Assembly (NCBI GenBank): GCA_000320545.1
Contig: ADNK01000618.1
Coordinates: forward strand, 1 to 64,000
From: Bigelowiella natans CCMP2755
Taxonomy: Eukaryota; Cercozoa; Chlorarachniophyceae
DNA length: 64,000 bases
Reading direction: 5' to 3'
The notes below the pieces were generated by a model. It was not told the origin of the DNA. It worked only from the letters and a program-made list of their open reading frames with translations, and made no database searches. This document shows positions 12,742-24,313 of this stretch, in pieces (within the stretch, counting starts at the first letter, position 1; each line of letters opens with the position of its first letter). The translations under genes were made by a program, and so were the position numbers.

Positions 12742-15584
12742 ATGGCGACCTGCCGAGGCCCTGCTCAACTACCCGCATTCAAATGCCAAGCTTTTTGCTC
12801 CATCTTCTTTGCGGGCCTTATGATCTTGGGTTCCTCTCAGCCAGTAAGAATGCATTTCTTTTGCTCCATAAACTGAGGAAGCGAACTAATTGTCCGAATT
12901 CTAAGGTGGTGCCTCAGTCGCCAAACAGTGTATGTGCGGGACTACTGACGGAAGCTTTTCATGTCGAACAGGTCAGTCACAGAAATTTCATCCGTGAATT
13001 CGAATGTGTTTTGTAGGAAGCATTATGATTCGTCATACCTCATGTCTGTTTAAGTATCGCATTTACTTCGCTCTCTGTAGGGTAGTGACGAGGACCTCTT
13101 CTGGGATCTTGAATCTCAAGGTACGAGTAGAAGTGAGGATAGTAGCATTCATCGTATCCACGCTGCTAAATTCGTATGTAGGCTGCCTCAATGTTGGGTC
13201 TCTTTCGTTTCCCGTCATCAAGACTCGTAATCGTCGAGAAGCTAGGGGAAATGCTTTGCATTTTCTCATTTCCCTAGTCGCGGCCAGCTCTCAATATACG
13301 GCGGAGGAGATCCTAGAAATGAAGGAAGGCATGAATCTGGAAGAAGCAGCTCAAAATCTCCGTGGAGGGCTCTCACCTTCGGAATTGTCGAGATGTGGAA
13401 TGCAGGATATCCTCACCGTGTCACACAAGGCACTCGTGTGCTCATATAAGTAATGAGTTACTTAACTTATCTACAATGAGGCTGGCAAAAAAATTGCATT
13501 CAGATTTGGAATCCGTTATTTGTACGCTCATCTCCTCGCCTCTCCTTTCACAAACATACTATAACACTGGGAAATCGGGTCGAATACAATCATATATAAC
13601 CTATCGAAGAGCCTCTTGCGATGTACTCGCTCTACCACTATAGCGCTCTGCTTGTCGATCCTCATTTATTTGACAAATTCGTCTTTTACTTATTACTTTA
13701 ACCACTGTCAACTTCTAAGGTCGCGCGTCCTCAAGGCGATACGGACAATTTCAAGGCATGGAAGCTTCAGGGCTGTAATGATCAACGAAGAAGACTCTTT
13801 GGGTTATACACCGCTATCGCATGCGATCAGCGAGGGGATGGAATGGGTAGTACGTGAGCTTCTAGCTTACGGATCAGATCCGAACATTGGCCGCGACGTT
13901 TTGGGGAGAAGTGCCCTTCATGCTGCGTTGCATGACGATCATCTCTATCGGTGCGAATTTGTCGTTACTTTAGTGAGATCACGATGTAGTTAAGTGTGTT
14001 TTCTATTCCCAATACCTAGTGGCGGATTTGAAATACTGACTGCAATCTCATTCCTGCCCACTGAATACCGGTCTATATCTAGGTTGCTTCTCGCTCACGA
14101 TGCTGACATCAACTCACGTGACATGTTCGGTCGCACAGTTGCAGAGATAAGGGGACAGTCAAAAGGGGGGGCTTGTTTGTTCTCAGCTGCGGAAAGAGAA
14201 GCGAAACAGGGGGCGTGCGAAAATGAGCCAGAACACGGAGAAGACAACGATGATACATTGTCAAAGCATAACGACGCTCCCGTCCCTCAGCCACTAGAAG
14301 CTTCCTTTGGCTGGACAGCGGCTCTGGAGGGAAGTAGCTCTCGTGCGGCAATTAATCAAGGCTTCTGCAACATCGAGACGCGTCACATGTCTGAAATGTC
14401 GCCGACGATATTGATTCGAGACTTCATGTATACACAGAGACCCGTACTCATTCGTGCGGCGTACATTGATGATGAAGCTGGCTGGAGGCAACGTTTTCGT
14501 AGTATGTGGGGCAGAGACAAGTTTGTGGAGAAGTTTGGAGACTTGAAGAGTCAAGTCGGCAAAATTCCGTACGTGATGATAGCATGATTAAATTGAGCGT
14601 TCGTCTGAATGAATGGTTTATCTTGAGCACCGAAGAAATAATTAAAAGACAAAACAACATGAGTATGTATGCGTGTGGGTGTGGTTGTATGTTGGCTTCT
14701 ATTTGTTCCTATTCAAAACACACCAAAACACTTGCAAACACTGTGACAAACTGCCACTTCCCATGATTCTGTTATATCTTATTGGGAAAGGATGCCTCAA
14801 ATTGCTCTGTAATTATTACCTGCGTAGATATCCGGAGAAATTTGGATCTATTTTCCAGTATGAGACTAACATACGTGACTACGTCTCCGACACCATGCCC
14901 AACAACTTTTCACAAAACGGCAACGATGAGGATGTCAAAGGGCAGCGTGTAGATACGTTGGCAAAGGAAACAGAAGTGAAGTACCAGAGCCAGCAAGAAG
15001 GTGGAGCAAATACTAACCGATCTCGTCCCCCCTACTTCGTGCTCTCCGATGAGTGCGGGGAATGGGGCCTGATAAAGTCTGAAACTCAGCGGAAGGCCAC
15101 TCGCAACATAATGAGAGAGATACTCGACCAGTTTCCGCCGCTTTCTCGACATTTTCTAGCCTCTGCTTCAAGCTACTGTCTACAGCTCTTTCTAGGTCCG
15201 GATGGATCAGGGTCGCCAATTCACTTCCACCATCAAGCGTTCAACCTCGTCACATTTGGGGCTAAAAGATGGCGTTTCCTACCTCCATCGCACCGGATAT
15301 ATGACAAGGGGAGCTCGAGAGACTTCTGGAGGACAGTGAGCGACAAAAGGCAACATGAACTAGACGAAGCACGTTCCCAGAGCGAAAACGTCGGTAATCT
15401 TGATGAGGCAGGTGATGCCCATCGTCATCTTTACGATCTTGAGTGTGTCCAGAAAGAGGGAGACCTTTTGTACATTCCAGCGCGGTGGAGTCATAGCGTC
15501 GAAAATCTTGGTGACACCGCTTCGGTTGCGATGGAATTAATCATGAGGATGGAAGTCATCGCAAGCATTGCTGCAACTTTATGA
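12742..15584 (+). CDS. Ankyrin-JmjC (cupin-8) oxygenase-like protein
   Basis: Probable Fe(II)/2-oxoglutarate oxygenase-fold protein, about 678 residues. Exons: 12742-12843, 12882-12971, 13081-13120, 13182-13449, 13720-13950, 14020-14568, 14828-15584; all phases agree. The N-terminus has a hydrophobic stretch (CSIFFAGLMILGSS) like a signal peptide, suggesting an ER-lumenal or secreted protein. Ankyrin repeats occupy about residues 180-290 (LGYTPLSHAISEG, RLLLAHDADIN). The JmjC/cupin part runs from about 370 to the end, opening with RDFMYTQRPVLIRAAYI, then GSGSPIHFHHQAFN and a C-terminal PARWSHSVENLG. The usual first metal motif is HxD/E; here it reads HFHH, with no acidic residue in that place, so the metal site may differ or be inactive. 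The order ankyrin then JmjC is seen; the substrate is unknown. Confidence 0.88.
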
Positions 15585-16024
15585 CTTACTGCTGCCGTAG
15601 CAGACATGAAAGCGGCAGGCACATGGCCATGTACGTAATAAGTCATATCCTATCACGCATGATCAGTCGCGCTATGCAAAATTTTATTGTCACAATGATC
15701 GTGCGTAGCAGCAACTCTATAGCTAGGCCGATCAAGCAAATAAGATGCGTAGTTAGTAAGTAATCTCGCTCACAGCCACCATCACTAACTAGCACCCTTT
15801 GGTAGTACTCCAAGCTACGCGCGCTGGCAGCGCATGAGCCTATTGTGCCGCAAACTGTGCGCGCTGAACTTAAATTTACAAACCACAAATGGAACTATGA
15901 AGCTCGCAATCACATAGATGAGCCTATATATCTTAGTTTCTCAACTGTAACATCAATCAGAAGTTCTTTAACCGCAACCACAAGATGATTCTGATGACTA
16001 TAAAGCATCCCCGAGTGGTCACTC
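15585..16024. other. Convergent spacer, JmjC / IFT74
   Basis: This 3'-3' spacer holds CATG, CGCGC and GATC-type palindromic words (for example near 15655-15665 and 15815-15835), though fewer GCATGC than other tracts. No gene is seen. Confidence 0.6.
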
Positions 16025-17800
16025 TTATGGGTTCAAAGCTCCAAGCCGCGACACCAAAATCGAATTGATCTTTTCACTATCGTCAAGCGCATTCGTCATA
16101 AGGGTGGAGTATTGTGTCTCTCGCTTATTGCTCGCGATGAATTCGTTGAGCTGGTGCACGCTCTGGGCGTAAGCGCTCAGTTTCTTCTCCAGATTTTCTA
16201 TCTTTTTGTTCAGATCTGAATTCCTAAGCATTGTCGCCCTGCGACCTAGAGGCGCGGAGATAACTTCGAGAAGCTTTCGCATTGCATCAGCTTGCTGCTT
16301 CGTTGCCTCGCGTGCCAAGAGTAGATCGCGCTTTTCTCTTTTAGCCTCCTCCTGGAGCTGCTCGGGGTCCCGAAATGTCTGCATTTCTTCCAGCATCTGG
16401 CCTCTCTTCGCAGTGAGGGATTTTACTTCCATCCCAATCTTGTCTGAAAGCGTCTCGATCTTCTTGAGCTCCTTTTTCCGCTTCTCGAGGTCAGCTTTGG
16501 CACGTGTGAGCGTGTCCTGGGACAGCTCGTTCTGTTTTTCTTTAAAGCTCAGTTCCTGCTTGATTGCATTCATGTCCTCTGCCTTTCCTCCCTTGAGCGA
16601 ACCCTCCCACTCCATTCCTTTCCCCATGTGGGCCATAATCATAACAGTCATATCTTGATGTCGTGAGATTTCCTTCTTCACTTGGGCTTTTTGGGTCGGA
16701 TACGATTCGATAAAGCTGGTTATTTTTGAGTCGCGCTCATACAGCTGTTCATATTTTGCCGATTTCTCTTTCATCGTTTTTGCATTTTCCAAGTCTCTCC
16801 TAGTTTTGTCGAGGTTATCCTCTGCCTGCATCACCTCTTTCTGCGTTTTTTTCTTCGAACGCTTGAGGCTCGCAATCTCCGCATTAATAGTTTTGACTTT
16901 CTTCAGCAACTTTTGCTTTATTTCCTCTGGTGTGAGCTTAAGACGATCTTCCTCCATTAATTCATCCTCTTTGGCCTTCAGAGCTACCAAGCGCTTTTTC
17001 AGCTGCATGCCTCTTTCATGGCGTTTGTATTCAGCACTTCTGAGCTTTGTCTGCAGCTGCTCTATCTGTCTGTCAAGCCCATCCAGATATTCCTCCTTCT
17101 CTTCGATCTTGCTCTTGTAATCATTATTCATCCTGCTGAGAGCGTCGTAGTCTTCCTGGAAGTTTGGCCCAAGTTTATCCATTTGCTCTACAGCCTTTTG
17201 GTGGATCTCCTGAATCTCGGCTTCCATCTTGGCGGTATCTTCAGCGCATTTCTTGCTCTCGATGAATAGAGCGTCGATCTGGCGTCGATCTCGTTCGTTA
17301 TCAAATTTCAATTGATCGTGCGTATCACGGATTTCGCCGACGTCCGTGTTGGTCCGCAGTTTGTCGAGTGCGAGGTTGAAATCAGCCAACCTCCCCTCCA
17401 AGGCGCGGACCTCTTTAATCGTATCTTCGTAGCGCCGTTCCATATGCGTTTGACTCTGGTTGTCGTTGTTATGCCGAACGATTTCGTCCTGCATTGATTT
17501 GATCTCCTTGCTAATCTCGGTGACTTTGTCCCTGAGAATCTTGAGCCAGTAGGACTTATCCGCGATCTGGCGAGAGGGCCCCAGCGGGCGAGTCTGCATT
17601 CCTGAAAGACCCTGTGACGTCACAGGACGATGGGAAATTTTCACATCAGTGTTGAGACCGATGGAAGGAGGCATGCCCCCTTGTCCGTTCTGAGTTCCCA
17701 TCTGTGTGCCTGAGCCGCGTTTGGTGCCTGGACGACCTCTGGAGGCCATAACTGAAAATTGCTGGGGCATTCCCTGTGATGGAGTCGATGGTCTACGCAT
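16025..17800 (-). CDS. IFT74: Intraflagellar transport protein IFT74 (IFT72/74)
   Basis: IFT-B core subunit that pairs with IFT81 to carry tubulin and other cargo along the ciliary axoneme. A single uninterrupted frame encodes 591 residues, the normal family length (about 600), and is complete from ATG to stop. The first about 80 residues are Gly/Pro/Arg/Ser-rich and basic (RPSTPSQGMP, RGRPGTKRGSG), matching the basic N-terminal region of IFT74 thought to contribute to tubulin binding. From about residue 85 (the SYWLKILRDKV block) to the end the protein is nearly continuous coiled coil, with family landmarks such as LGPNFQEDYD and YTSFIESYP-like SFIESYPTQK. It is the only intronless gene in a window of intron-rich genes, possibly by retroposition or intron loss. 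It is direct evidence for a flagellated life stage. Confidence 0.97.
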   Translation of the reverse strand: MRRPSTPSQGMPQQFSVMASRGRPGTKRGSGTQMGTQNGQGGMPPSIGLNTDVKISHRPVTSQGLSGMQTRPLGPSRQIADKSYWLKILRDKVTEISKEIKSMQDEIVRHNNDNQSQTHMERRYEDTIKEVRALEGRLADFNLALDKLRTNTDVGEIRDTHDQLKFDNERDRRQIDALFIESKKCAEDTAKMEAEIQEIHQKAVEQMDKLGPNFQEDYDALSRMNNDYKSKIEEKEEYLDGLDRQIEQLQTKLRSAEYKRHERGMQLKKRLVALKAKEDELMEEDRLKLTPEEIKQKLLKKVKTINAEIASLKRSKKKTQKEVMQAEDNLDKTRRDLENAKTMKEKSAKYEQLYERDSKITSFIESYPTQKAQVKKEISRHQDMTVMIMAHMGKGMEWEGSLKGGKAEDMNAIKQELSFKEKQNELSQDTLTRAKADLEKRKKELKKIETLSDKIGMEVKSLTAKRGQMLEEMQTFRDPEQLQEEAKREKRDLLLAREATKQQADAMRKLLEVISAPLGRRATMLRNSDLNKKIENLEKKLSAYAQSVHQLNEFIASNKRETQYSTLMTNALDDSEKINSILVSRLGALNP

Positions 17801-18040
17801 TCAACAAAATCACGAGAAGAGAGAAAGAAAGACACAAATCTTGGTGGAAGGAAGTGCTGTAAGGGCCTCCTCTTCCCTCCTATGCGTCGTCCTACTGCTT
17901 GCCTCCTGAGTGGAAGAAGATGGAAACAAATTAGTCTACTTTAATAATTCAATGATATTATAATCATCACATCTCCCTTAGATCACTCTTGATAAAGTTT
18001 TACACATGCAGATAAAGTTTTTTCCATTCGACAATCCAGA

Positions 18041-18071
<31 letters not shown>

Positions 18072-18644
18072 AAGTTTTGTATACGAAAGTAGATAACAAA
18101 ATTAGGGTGCTGTACTATTAACCAATGACAAAGGGAGTATAAGAGCATTCTGCTGATTAATTCATCACTTACGTGATCTGAGACTGAGACAGAGCGGGCG
18201 CGGGAAGGGCTACTCGTGGATAGAGCAACTGACTACTTGGGGGGAAGCTGAATCGGAAACGCTTTTCGTTCTTGCTTTTTGCTATCTTCGCCTCGATTCT
18301 TCTGCAAAATGGCCACTTTCTACCCTAAAACACTGTAAAATCGACTGCGTTCTCACAGAAAAAGCGGGATTTTCTGCACTGATTGCTCTGAGCTGTTGGA
18401 AAACGAATTGGGCCGAGAAGGCTCTCAGGATTCATATCTAGCAATAATGTGTTCCATTTTCTCATTGCGACATGAATACGGGTGGGATACAGGTACGAAC
18501 TGGGTGTGTGCGACTCATGAAGATGCGACAATTGATTGATGCAATATTTTGAACAGAACGCGTGTCGTTTTTGATTCGTCAGATCGGCTGATGCTGACCG
18601 CATACCATCGGCAGTGATCGTATTTGTTAAAACACTTCTAAGCG
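17801..18644. promoter_or_regulatory. Divergent spacer, IFT74 / heme oxygenase-like
   Basis: This 844-base spacer separates two 5' ends and contains a (GT)n run at about 18041-18069. The minus-strand frame at 18325-18723 overlaps the first exon of the plus gene and is treated as a shadow. Confidence 0.5.
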
Positions 18645-19180
18645 ATGGGTTCCTTCGCAAAGAAGCTAGGGCAACTCGCCACTCGCTCCTTGGAGACGGA
18701 ATCCGCGAAAATTTTACGGACAACGAGAGCTAACAAGGTGAAGAGCAGCGTCCTCCAGAATCCCTCCCCCCCCCCTCATGCTTTAAATGTTTCGGGATAA
18801 TACAGATACAAGGGTCACTTGCCTATGCATTGGATCAAACGCTTCAGGAAGGTCACGATATGCACGCCTTCGGCCTCGGAACGTAATAAGTATCCTCCTC
18901 CCCCAAAATTGTATCGATTTTCCCATACAATATTCACACAACCACACACACACAAGATAGTGAAGGGATAAGAAAAAAGAAGAAGATTACGATTGTGAGA
19001 AAGTTTGACAAGACCCTAAATTCGTTCGAAGGCTGCTCATCGAAAATACTTGAAATCAATTGGCAGCTGTGCATCCCTTGGGTCACGACAACGCTACGCT
19101 CGATTTACAGCGTCTATGTACATGGTGTACTCGACCATGGAGGAGCAATTTGACATGACAAGTATGAAAAAACGATCAAC

Positions 19181-19225
<45 letters not shown>

Positions 19226-20221
19226 GTCGTGGTGATGGTGGCTATGATGACGATTATAACAATAAGATGATGATGGTGATAGTGGTGTTGATCGAAGCGA
19301 CGATGATTATGATTTGAATGCACCAGCTGAATTTTCTGTTGTTCATTTGTTTGCTGTGATATACGTTCCAGGCGGCTCGTCTTCTTGTTGTGCAACGGTG
19401 TGGGGTAAATATGGGAAAATCCTTCGAAGAGCACCAAAACTTAAAGCAGACCTGATGGACGTTCTTGAAGATAGAAACTGCGAAAATACGAAAGATGGGG
19501 AAATCAAATCCCACATCTACGCTAATGATAACATCTTAAACGTAAGTAGCGATGAAAAATGCACCCTGACTTCCAAATCATATTAAAAGGAGGGACTATG
19601 CACAGTGATGCCTTCGATGACGCTTTTTTTAGAAACTAAAACACAATCTCATCTTCTGACGACAGTGCAAGCTTGTCAAACATTGAGCGGTAGCTATCCC
19701 CGCATGATGCTCAGAATACGTTCTCCTAATACCAGGTATCACCAGCCACGCGCAGCTACGTGGAGGGCATACGGGAAGCGGGGGAATCAGATCGAAGGAG
19801 AGGGGGCGGTCGGCTGCTAGGGCACTTGTACTGTAGATACTTTGCTGACCTATTCGGGGGACAGATGCTTGGGGAACCCACACGATTGGCTCTTTCACTT
19901 CCACTTCAAACGCCAAGGCACTACCGATTTCAAATCGGGGAGTTAGATGGACCGGAGGTGGAGGAGGGCAAGGGAAGCGTGGCAGTGCACAGTAGAGGAG
20001 AGTTGATAGAATCTCTTTATGAAGCCCTGAATGATTCTGGGAGAGAGCTCGAGGACGACGATTTTAAGGCAGTAGTTGACGAGGCTTTACGTGCGTTTGA
20101 ATTCAATAAAGCTGTTTATACCGAGGATTCACCTCTGCTGCTTGCGGCAGTGAGTGGAGTTGCAAACGTGACCGCTGGGTTTCTTAGGGATGGCTTCCGT
20201 ACTTCTTCCTCAAAACTGTAG
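18645..20221 (+). CDS. Heme oxygenase-like protein
   Basis: Heme oxygenase opens heme to biliverdin, iron and CO, and in algae feeds bilin synthesis. Five exons with consistent phase (18645-18737, 18806-18882, 19067-19161, 19372-19541, 19736-20221) give about 306 residues. The N-terminal QEGHDM segment aligns in position with the proximal-His helix (the EVH type). Then come the YARFTASMYMVYSTMEEQFD helix, a GKILRRAPKLKADL block equivalent to the RA-x-AL-x-x-DL region, PATRSYVEGI, and the distal helix YCRYFADLFGGQML, which matches the Y-x-R-Y-x-G/A-DL-x-GGQ signature. The late FEFNKAVY helix also fits. Divergence is strong, the loop after the proximal His is shortened, and no clear plastid transit peptide or C-terminal anchor is seen, so activity is unproven. 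A heme-oxygenase-fold paralogue is the alternative. Confidence 0.78.
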
Positions 20222-20932
20222 TCAAATAATCATAATTCTTTTGTGTAGCACAACAATGTAGATAAGCCAGCAAATACGCTGCAGACCTAATGTGGCCCGG
20301 CAATGCGAAACTTATGTATACTCTCTGAAACGATTATTATGTCGTAGGTAGCGCAATAGCACAGTATAATTTGAACACTCTTGTTTCATGTGTGCGCTGC
20401 TATCATACATGCTATCGATCGCGTATGTGCTGTGAACGCATAGCCGTACACATGACAGCGCACACACAAACATGTGCGTGTAGCATAAGAAATCAATCAT
20501 TGTTGATCATGACTTAAGCCCGCGCGGTATAATGGCATTGCTATGCTTGTTGCACGGTATATGTATACCAACACTTAGCGCCAACGCCGCCATGACCATA
20601 TCTAGAGCCTGCACAATGTTACGCCACAAATACATCACGAATGGCAGTACTAAGCTTTCGCATTGTGGATTAATATGTTTGTTCTCATTGTCCGCTGCGC
20701 ACTTGCGGATCGCAACAGCCACTCAATGTACTTAGTAAGTAGTAATCGCGCTATCTTAGAGCGGCTGGCGGCTTATACATGTTAAACTGTATAAGGCAGA
20801 TACGCAGACTCATGGAGATCTTAGAGAACTGCATTGAGGACACCTTAAAGCACAACCCAGATCATTGCGAATGCTTGTATTCGTATCTGCTACGGCTACT
20901 AGTCCTACTACACGTGGTCCGTGCAGTTCATC
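20222..20932. other. Convergent spacer, heme oxygenase-like / nucleotidyltransferase
   Basis: This 3'-3' spacer has palindromic words (CATG, ATCGATCG, GCGC, TACATG), mainly at 20390-20760. No credible gene is present. Confidence 0.6.
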
Positions 20933-23900
20933 CTACTTGTTCTGTTCAGATTTCGTGCGTCGCTTCTTGATTTGGGGGCCTCCTGCTCCATTCATACTAG
21001 AATTCTTTCCACCATTTCCACTTCTCTTCGTCTTCTTCTTCTTCTTCTTCTTCTTCTTGTTTCGCCGTTTATTTTGAGAGTGCGCTAGGTTGTGCTTTGT
21101 TCCGTCGTTGATGTATTTGTAGGAGCTATTCCTCGAGCATACTTCAGAGAGACTTCGTCCATTGTGGAGCAGCAGCGAAGCTCGGATCATTTCTCTGCGA
21201 ATCCTGTGAGAGTATAATGATATGTGCAGGTGTAGCATCTGTGCTGCTGCATGCATGTGCCTTCGATTTTCTCATTTCTCACCCTCTTGTGTGTGTGTGT
21301 GTGTGTGTGTGTGATTTTCGCAGTATCAATGATGACGTGGCGCGTGAGTGTGTAATAAGCTTTGACCTCCTTTTCATCGCCATGGTGATGTTGCGAGCTG
21401 GGTTGTCTTCCGAGTCTACAGGATCCACAATGTGCAAGGGGGGTACCGTTGAAGAAGAGGAAAGGTTGGTGTTATTTAACGAGGGGGGAAATTGAGGTGT
21501 GGAACTCCTCCTCCCTTGAGGCCTCATCTCCTCCTCTTTTTCCGTCCTGCTTTTGGAGGAAGAGGCCACGGCAGTTCCAGACCCCATCACACCCGCATTA
21601 ATTTCATTCCTCTTCTCATCCTCCTCCTCCATTTCCCCCTTATTTTCCGTTTCCATGCCTTCGGCATCGAAATGATCTTTCTCTTTGTCTTCGTCGTCGC
21701 GTCTTTCCTCCTGATTCTCATCCTCCTCCTCCTTCTTCTTCTGCTGCTCTTCGTCCTCATTCTCGTCGTCGAGTGCAAGTCTTATCCTCTTTGCAAACTC
21801 TCTACTGCCCACGCACCCATAGAAGCGAAAGAAGCCATATAAGTCAATTGTTGCACGGGGTGAGGGGGGGTATAAGCTCTCAGCGGATATCGGTTTGCCC
21901 GTGCTTGCAACGTTGGCGTTCTGATGGGGAAGCTCCTCTTTCTCTTTCTTCCTTCTCATTCTTAGCTGTCGCCGGTTTTGGAGAAATGCAAGAACTAGGA
22001 TTGTGATAGCAAATGAATTGAGGCTGCTGATGAGATTAAGGTGGCGCTGCTGATGACGGTGATGAGGTAGTGGCGACGACGAGGAAGAGGGAGAAGAATG
22101 ATGCTTTTTCTCTCTTGCTGAGGATGACAACAACGATGAAGATGAAGACGACGCAGCTGATATACCCCGGGATGACGCCCACTCGCGTACGATGTTGATC
22201 TAAAAATAGAAAGAGTTTCTTCGTCATCAATTGTGCAGCAGCTACAGCGACAAGGAAATCACTTCATTACTGGCAACACAAAGGGTAGATGGAAGGAGAA
22301 GATGCATAATAGATGTAGTTATCTCTCTTTAGTTAGAAGCTACCATTGGCCGGGCGAGCGCATGTCTGTCCAACATCTTTCGTATAATGGCTGCCTTGCG
22401 CAAGTTCTTGGCATCTTGGAGACTCACCTCACAGAGTATCTCCCTCCCCCTGCTACTGCCGCTAACACTATTACTAGTGCCACTACTTTTACTACTACTA
22501 CTATTACTACTACTACTACTACTGCCGTTACTACTAATAGCGACGCTACTACCGCTACTACTAATATTGTTACTAATATTACGACCACGCGAATTAGGAG
22601 CTGTAACAATGCTTTCCTTCTTATTTTTCTTTTTCTCCTCTTCTTCTACTACTGTTCTCGGCCTCCTCCTCTCCCCTGTTCCTCTTGTATCTTTGGCCAG
22701 AAGTGTCGCCGCGAGTGCCGCCCCATCAAAGGCAACCCGAACGATTGGCACGCGAGGCGTTAGCAGCGTCTCCACCTTTTTAAGAATTCTCTTCCTCCCA
22801 CCTCTTCCTCCTCCTCCCCCTTCTTCGTCTTCTTCTTCTCGAAGAGAGCGGGCTAGCTTGGGAAGGAAAAACATTGGGGTCACTGGAAAAGGTGATACTG
22901 ACAACGATGAAGACGGCGGCTGTAGTAATTCCGGCTGCCCTAGTGGCCTCCTCTCCTCTTCTCCTCCTCCACTCTTGGCAACCATTGAGGGAGTCAATAT
23001 GAGAATGTCGATATCGCTACTATCCTTGCTTAGTCCTGTTGCAAACGATCTGGAAGCAGCGAGGGAGGGAGGGGGAGAAGAATAGCTCATCACCATCAGC
23101 ATAATTCTGATAATTATCATCATTCATATGATTTTGAATAACTACACTAGCTCTTCATCAATGCAGCAGCAACTTTTCGTTATGGTCGTGATGATCAACA
23201 CCACCACCACCACCACCACCACCACCGTACACACCCGAATGGACAACAACGCGCCGTTCCGTCTGAGAGTGCGTCTACATGTCTTTGGATATGCAATACG
23301 ACTCCTTTGCGGAGATCACAGCCGGCTTCGCTAAGTTTGACCGCATTCCTACGGATAACGACATTTAAGCATGATGATTCTATGAATTGGCGAACTCTTC
23401 AAAGGGGCGAAGTTTGATTCGTAAGACAGTAAATGATCGCCTGTGACTCTAATCCTGCGACACGCAACTGATACATATGACAAACCCCTCGGTATAATTC
23501 TCGCTATATTATATCATCAACACCATCATCATGAGGGCGTGATGAGCTAGAATTGACGCGAAATTCTTCTTCACGCACACAACCTCCCTATATCCCCCCC
23601 CCCTGTCCGAATGATATGCAACTAAGGCACGCCTACTACCAAAAGATAATAGCGTCTTTGGTGGTACTCTTCGCACAACTTGAGCGTAATTCATCTTGAT
23701 GCCGACTGCTGCTACTGCTTCTTGTGGCAGGGAGGTTATAGCCATGCTCTTCCATTATCATTGCTCTCGCCAAATAGTCTTCGAAATCCTCATATTGGTT
23801 GATTGCTCTGCAGATCATTTGCTTTGTAATGCTAGCGTTGTCCTGCAGCTCAGCCTCCATCACGTCGTCGGTGTGCTCTTCTTTCATCGCAAGAACTTCG

Positions 23901-24313
23901 TCATTCCCAGCCTTTCCCCAAACTTCCAACACCTCGTACATGCAGTCAAGCTGCCGCTTTAATGACTGGTATATGGTCAAATGATCGGCAGCAGCAGTGC
24001 TCATGCTCTTCGCAGGTTCGGGGCCATGCCTTGGCCAAGACAACTGCTGACGACTTAAGAATGAAGATGATAATAATGATGGTGGTGGTGGTGATGATGA
24101 TGATGATGATTGTGCTGCCTGTAACTGCTGCTTCTTCGTGTTGAGAGAAACGGGAGCTGTGGCGATTGCTCCTGCTGCTCGATCTTCAATGCTATCATTG
24201 GTACTAGAGCCAATTGCAATCCCTTCTTCTTCTCGTTTTCCTTCTTTTTCTTTTTCTTTTTCCTTTTCTTCTTCTTCTTCTAGTCCATCCCACTTCTTCC
24301 CACCGAATCGCAA
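20933..24313 (-). CDS. Non-canonical poly(A)/poly(U) polymerase, TRF4/Cid1-like
   Basis: Adds nucleotides to RNA 3' ends. Resolved exons are 22344-23049, 21367-22199 and 20933-21203, phase-consistent; an N-terminal exon lies in 23636-24313. The palm motif is SFATGLSKDSSDIDILIL (catalytic DID). A TPRVPIVRVAFDG block follows, then a long low-complexity insert (Glu/Lys and Ser runs), then ILCEVSLQD, where the family normally has C-D-I/V-S; the third carboxylate is thus Glu rather than Asp. The PAP-associated part reads INIVREWASSRG, SLNSFAITILVLAFLQ and DLYGFFRFYG, then HIVDPVDSEDNPARNI. The C-terminal tail is Lys/Asn-rich. Upstream, PPKTLLSFG (near 23655-23685) should join directly to SFATG, but the junction fits only TA...AG or GT...CA, not GT...AG, so a base error or unusual intron is possible. 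The N-terminal frame is also unsettled. Confidence 0.78.

Noticed and set aside
18325-18723. Minus-strand 132-residue frame
   Set aside because: It lies antisense to the first exon of the heme oxygenase-like gene and shows no domain.
19180-19225. Regular trinucleotide units that could suggest a CRISPR-like array
   Set aside because: They are continuous GAT units with no spacers; this is a eukaryotic microsatellite.
21279-21366. His-Thr repeat at the end of the minus-strand frame
   Set aside because: It is a GT microsatellite in the last intron of the nucleotidyltransferase; the exon ends at 21367 and joins 21203 in phase.
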